Shown here: positions 56,257 through 64,000 of the stretch, piece after piece | Numbering within the stretch: the stretch's first letter is position 1 | How the letters are laid out: each line of letters begins with the position of its first letter | DNA from: Mesorhizobium onobrychidis | GTDB taxonomy: Bacteria > Pseudomonadota > Alphaproteobacteria > Rhizobiales > Rhizobiaceae | Direction of reading: 5' to 3' | NCBI RefSeq assembly: GCF_024707545.1 | Contig: NZ_CP062229.1 | Coordinates: 5,933,501-5,997,500 of the forward strand | Length of the DNA stretch: 64,000 nt | Position numbers and translations under genes: made by a program | The notes under the pieces: generated by a model | Seen by the model: the letters and a program-made list of their open reading frames with translations, nothing else | Told to the model about the DNA's origin: nothing | The model's database searches: none

Positions 56257-57177
56257 CTAATTGTCCGGCAGAGGAATGAACTCTTCTTCATCCCCAGGAA
56301 CGATATCGAAGCGGCCTGTCTTCCACTCTTCTTTGGCCTGTTCGATGCGTTCCTTCGACGATGACACGAAATTCCACCAGATGTAGCGCTTGGAGCCGAG
56401 TGAGGCGCCGCCGAACAGCATGAAATGCGCTCCACCCTCCGAGGATACGACAATCTCGTCGCCGGGCCGAAACACCAGCAGCCGCTCTGCCGCAAAGCGG
56501 TCACCGGATATCGAAACCTCGCCTTCCAACGTATAGACGGCGCGCTCCTCGGCATCGGCAGGGATTTTCACGCTGGCGCCGGATGTCAGGCTGAGATCGG
56601 CATAGAGCGTGTCGGAGGCGGTCCCGACCGGAGATCGCAGTCCGGAAAACGCGCCGATGACGATGCGTCCGCTGACGCCTTCGGCGTCGATCTCGGGCAG
56701 ACGCATGGCCGCCGTATTCTCGAAGATCGGGTCGACCTCCTCCTTGTCATCGGGCAGCGCCAGCCATGTCTGCAGGCCGGAAACCGACATCGGCGCGCCG
56801 CGCAGTTCCTGTGGCGTACGCTCGGAATGGACGATACCGCGGCCGGCGGTCATCAAATTCACGTCGCCGGGCTGGATTACCATTTCGGTGCCGAGCGAAT
56901 CGCGATGCCTGATCTTGCCGTCGAACAGGTAAGTCACCGTCGACAGGCCGATATGCGGATGCGGACGGACGTCGAGCGCCTGGCCGGCCCGCAAAATCGC
57001 CGGGCCCATGCGATCGAAGAAGATGAAGGGACCGACCAGCCGGCGCCTGGCGGTCGGCAAGGCACGGCGAACCTGAAAGCCGCCAATATCCTTGGCGTTC
57101 GGAATAACCATCAGTTCGATCTGGTCGCTGGCGAAGGCGTCACCGGGCAGAGGGTCGTTTCCGGGAAAGAAGCTCAC
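56257..57177 (-). CDS. Pirin family protein
   Basis: A 306-residue bicupin. Metal-binding His residues are in VRPHPHIGLSTVTYLFDGKI and the following HRDS loop; RGIVHSERTPQELRG is the pirin signature. The C-terminal cupin is typical and ends with a charged tail. Bacterial pirins can have quercetinase activity or act as redox-linked regulators; which applies here cannot be told. It is 107 bp upstream of dxs on the same strand and may be read with it. Confidence 0.92.
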   Translation of the reverse strand: MSFFPGNDPLPGDAFASDQIELMVIPNAKDIGGFQVRRALPTARRRLVGPFIFFDRMGPAILRAGQALDVRPHPHIGLSTVTYLFDGKIRHRDSLGTEMVIQPGDVNLMTAGRGIVHSERTPQELRGAPMSVSGLQTWLALPDDKEEVDPIFENTAAMRLPEIDAEGVSGRIVIGAFSGLRSPVGTASDTLYADLSLTSGASVKIPADAEERAVYTLEGEVSISGDRFAAERLLVFRPGDEIVVSSEGGAHFMLFGGASLGSKRYIWWNFVSSSKERIEQAKEEWKTGRFDIVPGDEEEFIPLPDN

Positions 57178-57217
57178 GAAACCTCCTTGTCAGCGGCAAT
57201 GCACGGTTGCCATCAAA

Positions 57218-57484
57218 TCAGGCGAAACGGATCGCCGCTTTTGCGCGCGCCTTGGCCGCGACTTCCTCGCGACTGCGCGGATGGTGCGTGGTTTCGAGAG
57301 AATCGAGAAGCTCGCGAGCCGACGCAGCGATAGCATCGACGGCATGATCGAAGGCGTCCTGATTTCGCTTCGAGGGCCGCGTCGATCCGCTCAGCTTGCG
57401 GACGAACTGAAGAGCCGCGTCGCGGATTTCCTCATTCGTCGCCGGTGGATCAAAATTGAACAGGGTCTTGATGTTTCTGCACAT
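57218..57484 (-). CDS. DUF2277 family protein
   Basis: An 88-residue protein from ATG 57484 (MCRNIKTLFNFDPPATNEEI); the longer frame upstream runs into a palindromic repeat. The N-terminal MCRNIKTLFNFDPPAT and LQFVRKLSGSTRPSKRNQDA are the DUF2277 hallmark. The function is unknown. It sits between pirin and xseB on the same strand. Confidence 0.9.
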   Translation of the reverse strand: MCRNIKTLFNFDPPATNEEIRDAALQFVRKLSGSTRPSKRNQDAFDHAVDAIAASARELLDSLETTHHPRSREEVAAKARAKAAIRFA

Positions 57485-57526
57485 CGCTTTTCTGGACCTC
57501 CGTGTCTCGCTTTTATGCTTGTTTGA

Positions 57527-57591
57527 GCATGATCTTGTCCGAAAACCGATTCCCACTTTCGCTAAGGCGGACCTTCGGTTCGGGATCATGC
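57527..57591. repeat. Rhizobial palindromic element with GCATGATC ends
   Basis: GCATGATC (57527-57534) pairs with GATCATGC (57584-57591), enclosing CCGAAAACCGATTCCCACTT. This is the common rhizobial GCATGATC...CCGAAAA...GATCATGC repeat. It fills the gap between xseB and the DUF2277 start and may form a transcript hairpin. Confidence 0.8.
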
Positions 57592-57592
57592 A

Positions 57593-57844
57593 TTACTCCG
57601 CGTCCAGCGGCTCTGTCCCCACAGGCTTGCCGTCGCGCGAAAGCCTGATCTTTTCGACCTTGTCCTCGGCCGCCTTGAGCAGCCGATCGCAATGTACCTT
57701 CAGTGCCTCACCGCGCTCATAAATGCGGATCGACTGATCGAGCGGCACGTCGCCGCGCTCCAGATCATCGACGATTTTCTCCAGCGCGTCGAGCGCCTGC
57801 TCGAAGCTCATTGCCTTGACGTCTTCGTTGCTCTCACCAGCCAT
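57593..57844 (-). CDS. xseB: Exodeoxyribonuclease VII small subunit
   Basis: An 83-residue coiled-coil subunit. [20 protein letters not shown] and the Leu/Glu-rich helix following ([20 protein letters not shown]) are the XseB signature. It binds XseA to form exonuclease VII, which degrades single-stranded DNA. XseA is not in the window. The start is 3 bp after the HDAC-like stop, so the two are co-transcribed. Confidence 0.94.
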   Translation of the reverse strand: MAGESNEDVKAMSFEQALDALEKIVDDLERGDVPLDQSIRIYERGEALKVHCDRLLKAAEDKVEKIRLSRDGKPVGTEPLDAE

Positions 57845-57847
57845 TCT

Positions 57848-58774
57848 CTATCCTTTCATCAGTCGCCCGACATGGGCGGCGACCGAAAATGCCAATCCCT
57901 GCAGATCGTAGCCGCCCTCGAGCAGGCTGACGAGCCGGTTGTCGCTGTGACGACCGGCGCGCTGCATCAGCTGGCCGGTTGCCCAGTCGAAATCGTCCTC
58001 GGTCAAGTTGATCTCGGCCAGCGGATCGCGGTGATGCGCGTCGAAGCCGGCGGAAATTATGATGAGGTCGGGCGCGAAATTGTCGAGCGCCGGCAAGATG
58101 CGCGACAGGAAAGCGTCGCGGAAAACCTCGCTGCCGGTCTGCGGCGCCAGCGGCGCGTTGACGATGTTGCCGGCGCCGGTTTCGCTCACGGCCCCGGTTC
58201 CGGGATAAAGCGGCATCTGGTGCGTCGAGCAATAGAGCACCGACGGATCGTCCCAGAAAATATCCTGCGTGCCATTGCCGTGATGCACGTCCCAGTCGAC
58301 GATGGCAACGCGCTCGGCCTGGTGCTGCCTTTGCGCGTAGCGCGCCGCGATCGCCGCGGTGTTGAACAGACAGAAGCCCATGGAGGTCGTCTTTTCGGCG
58401 TGGTGGCCGGGCGGGCGGGCGGCGACAAAGACATTGGCGACGTTGCCCCGAAAGACATCGTCGACGGCGGCATTGGCGGCGCCGATCGCCGTCACGGCCG
58501 CCTGCCAGCTTTTCGGGCTGGCGGTGGTGTCGGCGTCGACGCGAGCGATACCGGTGTCCGGTATCGCTGCGCGGACCCGTTCGACGAATTCCTGCGGGTG
58601 TGCGTAGAGGATGGTGGCCTCGTCGCCTTCCGGCGCCTCGGCACGATCAAGGGCCGCAAAAGCCTCGTCGTCGAGCACGCGTTCGATGGCGCGCAGGCGG
58701 TCCGGCCGCTCCGGATGACCGGGCGGCGTTACGTGCTCGAGAAAGATCGGGTGGGTATAAAGCCTTGTGACCAT
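57848..58774 (-). CDS. Histone deacetylase superfamily amidohydrolase
   Basis: A 308-residue protein from ATG 58774 (MVTRLYTHPIFLEHVTPPGH); upstream codons are not family-like. The zinc site residues are in DWDVHHGNGTQDIFW (Asp/His) and SAGFDAHHRDPL, and the proton-shuttle His pair in ARPPGHHAEKT. Bacterial relatives act on acetylpolyamines or other acylated small molecules (AcuC/HdaH group), so histone activity is not implied. It precedes xseB by 3 bp, a typical alphaproteobacterial pair. Confidence 0.93.
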   Translation of the reverse strand: MVTRLYTHPIFLEHVTPPGHPERPDRLRAIERVLDDEAFAALDRAEAPEGDEATILYAHPQEFVERVRAAIPDTGIARVDADTTASPKSWQAAVTAIGAANAAVDDVFRGNVANVFVAARPPGHHAEKTTSMGFCLFNTAAIAARYAQRQHQAERVAIVDWDVHHGNGTQDIFWDDPSVLYCSTHQMPLYPGTGAVSETGAGNIVNAPLAPQTGSEVFRDAFLSRILPALDNFAPDLIIISAGFDAHHRDPLAEINLTEDDFDWATGQLMQRAGRHSDNRLVSLLEGGYDLQGLAFSVAAHVGRLMKG

Positions 58775-58977
58775 GGCCCCGATATAGGCGCACATGGCCG
58801 CTTTGACCATGTTTTGGCGCCACCAAAGCCGGACGTTCAACAGGGTTTAGCAGTTGGGGCCAGCGCGAACGGCCGAGCGAGGCCAGCGCCCTCTCCTTGA
58901 GTTGCGTGAGGTTCGAGAGCACCTCGGCCGGTCCCATTCGGGTCGGGCACCTGGCCTTCGACGGTCTCGACACAGAC

Positions 58978-59622
58978 TCAGGCCAGCGATTTGTCAATCT
59001 CAGCCGGTGCTTGCGGACTGTCAATCCTGCGGCCTTGCTTGAGCAATCCCTCCAGAAGCACGTTGAAGGCCTTCACCGCCTTTTTCGACGTCGCTTCGGG
59101 ATCCTCCGAATTTGCGATCCACTGCGCGGCATGTAGCGAGGCGCCACTGACCAACCTTGCTGCGGCTTCGGGATCAACGGCAACGATGGTTCCCTCGTCC
59201 CTCAGCTTTTGAAGGTTCTCGCTCATCGAGCGGATGCATTCGTTCTGGCTCGGCCATTGCGAAGGATCGCCGAGCACCGCCGGTCCATCGCGAAGGACAG
59301 TACGCTGGATCTCCGGCTCCAGCGCCATCTCGATATAAGCGGTGCATTCGTCGACAAAGCCCTGCCAGAGAGTGTCCGCCCTGGCCGAAACGATCTTCAG
59401 CCGGGCCAACATTTCCGCGTCGATCTCGGCGATGACCGCCTGGAGAAGGCCCTTCTTATCGCCGAAGTGATGATAAAGCGCGCCACGCGTCAGCCCGGCC
59501 GATGCGGTGAAGTCGTCCATCGACGCCTCGGCATAGCCGACAGTGCCAAAGGCATGGCGCGCCGCCGCGACCAGTTTGGCGCGGGTCTCCGCGATCATCT
59601 CCTTGCGTGGTTTGTGCCCCAT
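58978..59622 (-). CDS. TetR-family transcriptional repressor
   Basis: A 214-residue regulator. The helix-turn-helix occupies residues about 14-60 (FTASAGLTRGALYHHFGDKK). The C-terminal ligand domain follows (WQGFVDECTAYIEMALEPEI). It is divergent from an MFS transporter with 119 bp between starts, and three CATACG-N3-CGTAT palindromes lie in that gap, so it very probably represses both genes until an unknown drug or metabolite binds. Confidence 0.93.
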   Translation of the reverse strand: MGHKPRKEMIAETRAKLVAAARHAFGTVGYAEASMDDFTASAGLTRGALYHHFGDKKGLLQAVIAEIDAEMLARLKIVSARADTLWQGFVDECTAYIEMALEPEIQRTVLRDGPAVLGDPSQWPSQNECIRSMSENLQKLRDEGTIVAVDPEAAARLVSGASLHAAQWIANSEDPEATSKKAVKAFNVLLEGLLKQGRRIDSPQAPAEIDKSLA

Positions 59623-59637
59623 TCGCTCATTCCTTCA

Positions 59638-59705
59638 CATACGTCTCGTATATTAATTGACATACGCGTCGTATGTCATTATCTGATTTGCATACGCCAC
59701 GTATA
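59638..59705. promoter_or_regulatory. Three TetR-type operator palindromes between tetR and the MFS gene
   Basis: Three copies of CATACG-N3-CGTAT(A/G): 59638-59652 (spacer TCT), 59661-59675 (CGT, fully symmetric) and 59691-59705 (CCA). Centres are 23 and 30 bp apart. They fill the region that must hold the promoters of both divergent genes. Confidence 0.87.
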
Positions 59706-59741
59706 TAAGTGGCTCGGCCTCAAAAATCCAGGAGTGTTCTC

Positions 59742-60965
59742 ATGCCCAATCCCTATCGCGAAATCTTCAAGGCAAGGGGAGCCAAGGGCTTCGCCGCAGC
59801 CGGCTTCGTTGCCAGGATGCCGATGGCCATGGCTCCGATCGGGATCGTCGCGATGCTGTCGCAGACGCACGGCGAATACTGGCTGGCCGGCGCCGTCTCC
59901 GCGACATATGCGCTGGCCAATGCTTTCGTCGCGCCGCAGATATCGCGGCTGGTGGACCGCCTCGGCCAAGCGCGGATTGTGATGCCCACCACTGTCATTT
60001 CCGCGCTCGCTTTCGTAGTGCTGATTGCGGCGGCCAATCAGGACTGGCCGATATGGACACTGTTCGTGTCAGCGCTGCTGGCCGCCGCAATGCCCAGCAT
60101 CCCCGCAATGGTGCGCGCGCGCTGGACAGAGCTCTTCCGAGATCGCCCCGAGATGAACACCGCGTTCGCCTTCGAGTCGGCGGCGGACGAGCTGGTCTAC
60201 ATCGCCGGGGCTTCGCTATCGGTGGGACTGAGCGTCGCCCTTTTCCCGGAAGCGGGAATGTTGGCGAGCACATTGTTCCTCGCCTTCGGCTCGACAGCCT
60301 TCATCCTGCAGCGCTCGACCGAGCCGCGAGTGCGACCGGTGGAAATTGGTTCGCGCAGCTCGGCAATCCGCCTGCGGCCGGTCCAAATCATCACCTTGGC
60401 CCTGATCTTCATCGGCGCGACCTTCGCAACCACGGAGGTGAGCACCGTGGCGATCACCAAGGAGCTCGGCCAGCCGGGCGCCGCCAGCCTCGTCATCGGC
60501 GTCTACGCCCTCGGATCGTTTGTCGTCGGCATCATCATCGGCGCCCTGAACCTGAAAACACCGCTGCAAATTCAGCTTGCCATCGCGATCGCCATCATCG
60601 CGCTGACCACGCTGCCGCTGCTCGTCGCCGACACGGTGCCTCTTCTGGCACTGGCCGTCTTCGTTAGCGGCGTGGCGATCTCGCCGACCTTCATCACGGC
60701 ATTCGGCCTGATCGAGCGGCGCGTGCCGGAGGCGATGCTGACCGAGGGCGTCACCTGGGTCATGACCGGCATAGGCATCGGCATGGCGCTCGGCTCCTTC
60801 GCCGCCGGATGGGTGGTGGACGCCTTCGGCGCACAGAGCGGGTTCCTGGTGTCGGTGGCGGCGGGCGCCATCGCGCTGGTCATCGTGCTCGCCGGCCAAC
60901 GCAGCCTTGCCACGGCGGATTGCGATACCTCCGCATGCGACGCAGCCGCGGTTCCTGCTGAATAG
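59742..60965 (+). CDS. MFS transporter, probable efflux pump
   Basis: A 407-residue membrane protein from ATG 59742 with CCAGGAGTG upstream. About twelve membrane helices are visible, starting after FKARGAKGFAAAGFVARMPM. The conserved loop with basic residues after helix 2 is ISRLVDRLGQARIVM. The Cys-containing C-terminal tail (DCDTSACDAA) is unusual. Control by the divergent TetR suggests export of a toxic compound; the substrate is unknown. Confidence 0.92.
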   Translation: MPNPYREIFKARGAKGFAAAGFVARMPMAMAPIGIVAMLSQTHGEYWLAGAVSATYALANAFVAPQISRLVDRLGQARIVMPTTVISALAFVVLIAAANQDWPIWTLFVSALLAAAMPSIPAMVRARWTELFRDRPEMNTAFAFESAADELVYIAGASLSVGLSVALFPEAGMLASTLFLAFGSTAFILQRSTEPRVRPVEIGSRSSAIRLRPVQIITLALIFIGATFATTEVSTVAITKELGQPGAASLVIGVYALGSFVVGIIIGALNLKTPLQIQLAIAIAIIALTTLPLLVADTVPLLALAVFVSGVAISPTFITAFGLIERRVPEAMLTEGVTWVMTGIGIGMALGSFAAGWVVDAFGAQSGFLVSVAAGAIALVIVLAGQRSLATADCDTSACDAAAVPAE

Positions 60966-61048
60966 TCTCTATGCGTCCGGTCCCAAGCGGGGGCCGGACG
61001 TCCTCCTTTCGAAAACGTATACTGCTGCCCGCCTCTGATGCGACGCCC

Positions 61049-62276
61049 CTAAGGGCCGACACGGCGATCGGCGGCTTCGGGGCCGCGGGCATACTGGTCG
61101 TCCGTCACCTGCTCCATCCAGGTGACGGCACTGCCATTGAGGGACTCCGCCACAGCCACGTGGGTCATGGAGGCCCCCTTCGAGGCGCCATGCCAGTGGC
61201 GGACATTTGGCGGGATATTCACCACATCCCCAGGCCTCACCTCCTCGATCGGCCCGCCTTCGCTTTGTACCCAGCCACAGCCCGAGGTGACGATCAGCGT
61301 CTGGCCAAGCGGATGCGTATGCCAGGCTGTGCGCGCACCCGGCTCGAAGCTCACTGTCGCCCCGCCGACCCGCGCCGGCTCCTGGGCTTGAAACCGCGAC
61401 TCGACCCGCACGGAGCCGGTGAAGTTTTCAGGTGATCCCGTTGCCGCGGCCCCCGCATCGTATCTCTGCACAGTAAGCGCGCCGGCGCGGGTTTCCGCTT
61501 CCCGTGGCGCAGCGGCTTCGCGAGCCCTCGAAGACCGCGCGCAGAACCGGCACCGCCGACATTGCATTGGGCCAGCCGGCATAATAGGCCAGATGCGTCG
61601 GAACCTCCGCGACCTCGGTTCGTGTCAGGCCATTGTCCATCCCGCGACTTAGATGGAAAGGCAGTTGCTCGGCTTTGCCGGTCGCGATGAGCCCGGCGAT
61701 GGTGACAAGGCTGCGGTCGCGCGCCGAGAGTTGCGGTCGCCGCCAGAGATGGCCGAAGAGCACCCGGTTTGTGTATTCCGCGAGCGCCGGAACGACCGGG
61801 CCGGCCGACGTAGCGACGCTCGCCGCTCTTGCGGCCTCGGAAGCCGGATCGAGTTCCAGTGGCTGCCCCGCCTCGGCCGCAGCCGGCTCGATGCCACGCT
61901 TATCGAAGACCTCCTTTGTCGCGTTGACGGCGGAAATGGCATTCGGCCAACCGGAGTAGAAGGCGAGATGGGTGATGATCTCGCCGATCTCGCTCGGGGT
62001 GACGCCGTTGTCGAGCGCCCGGCCGACATGCCCGCCCACCTGCGCAATCCGACCCGACGCAATCAGGGCCGAGACCGTGACGATGCTGCGATCACGAGGC
62101 TTGAGCTCGTCGCGCAGCCAGACATCGCCGAACAGCAGGTCATCCGTATAATCTCCGAGTCCAGGCGCCACGATATAAACGTCCGGCGGTGCGATCCGGC
62201 CTGCGGGCCGCTCCTGCGCCTCGCCGACAGAGGCGGCGAGCGAAGAGATCATGAGGGAAGCCGCGAGTTTCTTCAT
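61049..62276 (-). pseudogene. Double carboxymuconolactone-decarboxylase domain plus cupin, frameshifted
   Basis: From ATG 62276 (MKKLAASLMISSLAASVGEA, a signal peptide) the frame encodes two CMD domains: RDRSIVTVSALIASGRIAQV with FYSGWPNAISAVNATKEVF, then RDRSLVTIAGLIATGKAEQL with [19 protein letters not shown]. Near 61528 the frame must shift to read [18 protein letters not shown] and then a cupin ([20 protein letters not shown] and [13 protein letters not shown]). CMD-cupin fusions are known in exported proteins of this group. Either one indel inactivated the fusion or it is a sequence error. No cupin start codon of its own looks likely. Confidence 0.75.
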
Positions 62277-62455
62277 GAGGAGATTCTCCATTCCTGATCC
62301 AGATTTGCATTCGAAGACGAGCGCTCTTGAATGCCCGCTCGTGGTCGCCAGGCGCTTGGTGGCGCGCAACGGAAGAAGGGCCCCGCGAGGAAGAGTGCGC
62401 GCGCGAGGCGTAAGGAGCGGGAAGGATGGTTGCTCCCCGCGAGCGACAGCAACGC

Positions 62456-64000
62456 TTATATCTCGGGCAAACCCGAAAGCAGCTTGCCGAGTGTGATCGG
62501 ATAGTCGCGCACGCGCACGCCGGTGGCGTTGTAGATCGCGTTGGCGATGGCTGCGCCGACCCCGCAGAGGCCGAGCTCGCCGACGCCCTTGGCCTTCATT
62601 GGCGACGAAATCGGATCGGTCTCGTCGAGGAAGATCACCTCCTGGTGCGGGATGTCGGCATGGACCGGCACCTCATAGCCGGCGAGATCATGGTTGACGA
62701 AGAAGCCGTGACGCTTGTCGACCGCAAGCTCCTCCATCAGCGCCGCGCCGACGCCCATGGTCATGGCGCCGATGACTTGGCTGCGCGCCGATTTGGGATT
62801 GAGGATACGACCGGCCGCGCAAACCGCGAGCATCCGCCTCACGCGGATCTCCCCGGTTGCAGCGTCGACACCCACTTCAACGAAGTGAGCAGCAAAGGTC
62901 GATTGCTGGTACTGTTTGGCGAGGTCGCCATATTCGATCGCGTCCTCGGCGACGAGGCCTGCTTCGCCTGCAGCCTCGGCGAGCGAAACGCTGCGATTGC
63001 CCAAGCGGACATTGCCATCCTCAAAGACGGCCTCGGCAGTGTTAAATCCAAGCTTTTGCGTCACCGCCTCGCGTAGCTTGACGCATGCTGCATAAACGCC
63101 TGATGTCGAGTTGTTGGCGCCCCATTGCCCACCCGAGCCGGCCGAAACCGGGAAGCTCGAGTCGCCAAGCCGCACCACCACCTTGTCGAGCGGCACGCCC
63201 ATCATCTCCGCCGCCGTCTGGGCGATGATCGTGTAGCTGCCGGTGCCGATGTCGGTCATGTCGGTCTCGACCGTCACGATGCCGCTGTTGTCGAGACGAA
63301 CGCGCGCCGCAGACGTCGCCAGAAGGTTGTTGCGAAAACCCGCGGCGACACCCACGCCAATCAGCCAGCGCCCCTCGCGGACCCGGCCGGTCTGGACGTC
63401 GCGCGTCTTCCAGCCGAAGCGTTCGGCGCCGATGCGCAGGCACTCGACCAGCTGGCGCTGCGAGAACCGGCGACCCGGGTTCGAAGGATCGACCTGGGCG
63501 TCGTTGAGAATACGGAACTCGATCGGATCGATATCGAGCTTTTCCGCCATCTCGTCCATCGCGATCTCCAGCGCCATCAAGCCCGGCGCTTCGCCCGGCG
63601 CACGCATCGCATTGCCTTCGGGCAGATCGAGCACAGCAAGCCGCGTGGCGGTCATGCGGTTGGCGCCGGCATAGAGCAAGCTGGTCTGCTGAACCGCATT
63701 TTCTGGCCCGCCGCCGGGCAGGTCGCCAGACCAGCTTTCATGACCGATCGCGGTGATCTTGCCGTCCGGGGTCGCGCCAATGCGGATACGCTGGATCGTT
63801 GCCGGTCGATGCGTGGTGTTGTTGAACATGAAAGGTCGCGCAAGCGCCACCTTCACCGGCCGCCGGGCGGCGCGTGCGCCAAGGGCTGCAAGCACCGCAT
63901 CGGATCGCACGAACAGCTTGCCGCCAAAGCCACCGCCGATGAACGGCGAGATAAGCCGGATATTCTCCTTGGGGATGCCCAGCGTCTTGGCCATGTCCCC
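62456..64000 (-). CDS. Xanthine dehydrogenase/aldehyde oxidase-family molybdopterin subunit, 3' part
   Basis: The gene runs off the right edge; 512 or more C-terminal residues are visible. FIGGGFGGKLFVRSDAVLAA and NAMRAPGEAPGLMALEIAMD are molybdopterin-contact regions, and the catalytic Glu is in KGVGELGLCGVG. This is the large subunit of a molybdenum hydroxylase, probably of the three-subunit YagR/PaoC type oxidising an aldehyde or heterocycle. The FAD and iron-sulfur subunits are not visible; the latter probably lie beyond the window. It shares a strand with the CMD-cupin gene, with a 179-bp gap. Confidence 0.92.
   Translation of the reverse strand, partial: GDMAKTLGIPKENIRLISPFIGGGFGGKLFVRSDAVLAALGARAARRPVKVALARPFMFNNTTHRPATIQRIRIGATPDGKITAIGHESWSGDLPGGGPENAVQQTSLLYAGANRMTATRLAVLDLPEGNAMRAPGEAPGLMALEIAMDEMAEKLDIDPIEFRILNDAQVDPSNPGRRFSQRQLVECLRIGAERFGWKTRDVQTGRVREGRWLIGVGVAAGFRNNLLATSAARVRLDNSGIVTVETDMTDIGTGSYTIIAQTAAEMMGVPLDKVVVRLGDSSFPVSAGSGGQWGANNSTSGVYAACVKLREAVTQKLGFNTAEAVFEDGNVRLGNRSVSLAEAAGEAGLVAEDAIEYGDLAKQYQQSTFAAHFVEVGVDAATGEIRVRRMLAVCAAGRILNPKSARSQVIGAMTMGVGAALMEELAVDKRHGFFVNHDLAGYEVPVHADIPHQEVIFLDETDPISSPMKAKGVGELGLCGVGAAIANAIYNATGVRVRDYPITLGKLLSGLPEI

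Overview
The window is a chromosomal segment of a high-GC alphaproteobacterium of the Rhizobiales, most likely Mesorhizobium or a close Phyllobacteriaceae relative. The evidence is gene content and order: a CcrM-type methyltransferase, a smc/DsbA/DciA block beside mutY, a cox cluster with a short CoxF-like gene ending in surf1-ispH-thrB-rnhA, an IalB-family gene next to tldD, and palindromic intergenic repeats of rhizobial type. I see no rRNA, tRNA, CRISPR array, prophage or intact insertion sequence.

Layout. 1-2.3 kb: the end of a translationally coupled carbohydrate-type operon (glutamine-amidotransferase-like protein, PfkB sugar kinase, BtpA/SgcQ-like protein). 2.3-3.7 kb: non-coding or decayed DNA with a frameshifted GIY-YIG nuclease gene between two identical 65-bp inverted repeats. 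3.7-11.7 kb: a UDP-glucuronate-epimerase-like gene, smc, a DsbA-like lipoprotein, dciA, mutY and a HAD hydrolase. 11.9-13.7 kb: a PheC-like periplasmic protein, a VapBC pair and a scrap of a threonine-aldolase-type gene. 13.7-22.8 kb: ccrM, a HAD phosphatase, a lipoprotein, thrC, an M16 peptidase, a GNAT and a membrane GGDEF/EAL protein. 22.9-29.8 kb: accessory genes (MpaB-like oxygenase, two LysR regulators with divergent partners, a frameshifted SnoaL-like protein, a methyltransferase, a lytic transglycosylase). 29.9-36 kb: algH, a DsbD-like periplasmic protein, a peroxiredoxin, a DUF2938 protein, a histidine phosphatase, rnhA, thrB and ispH. 36-42.6 kb: the complete aa3-type cytochrome c oxidase structural and assembly cluster on the minus strand. 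42.9-46.7 kb: IalB, GNAT, tldD, a broken AbrB-type antitoxin and a RES/Xre toxin-antitoxin pair. 46.8-58.8 kb: an RNA-methyltransferase, tlyA, dxs, xseB and an HDAC-like hydrolase. This housekeeping series is interrupted by a GFA protein, a multidomain class III cyclase and an orphan peptide-type binding protein. 59-64 kb: a TetR/MFS divergon with three operator palindromes, a frameshifted double-CMD-cupin gene and the 3' part of a molybdenum hydroxylase large subunit.

How the genes work together. The cox block encodes subunits I, II and III, heme O synthesis, copper delivery and SURF1, so it can supply most of a terminal oxidase. thrC and thrB lie 15 kb apart and give the last two steps of threonine synthesis; dxs and ispH are the first and last steps of the MEP isoprenoid pathway. 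Redox and envelope functions recur (DsbA-like, DsbD-like, peroxiredoxin, lytic transglycosylase, IalB). Two type II toxin-antitoxin pairs look intact.

Unusual aspects. Short tandem repeats cluster at or just before gene 5' ends. In mutY, coxB and the IalB gene the units are multiples of 3 and in frame (24, 18 and 15 bp). Upstream of algH and of the cyclase they are 22-23 bp and lie outside the chosen reading frames. Several accessory genes carry single frameshifts (GIY-YIG, AbrB, SnoaL-like, CMD-cupin), to be separated from sequencing error. I found no clear previously undescribed multi-gene system. The best leads are the triple-operator TetR/MFS locus, the GIY-YIG gene inside inverted repeats, the 5'-end tandem repeats, and the cyclase/TolB-like/TPR/HEAT protein.
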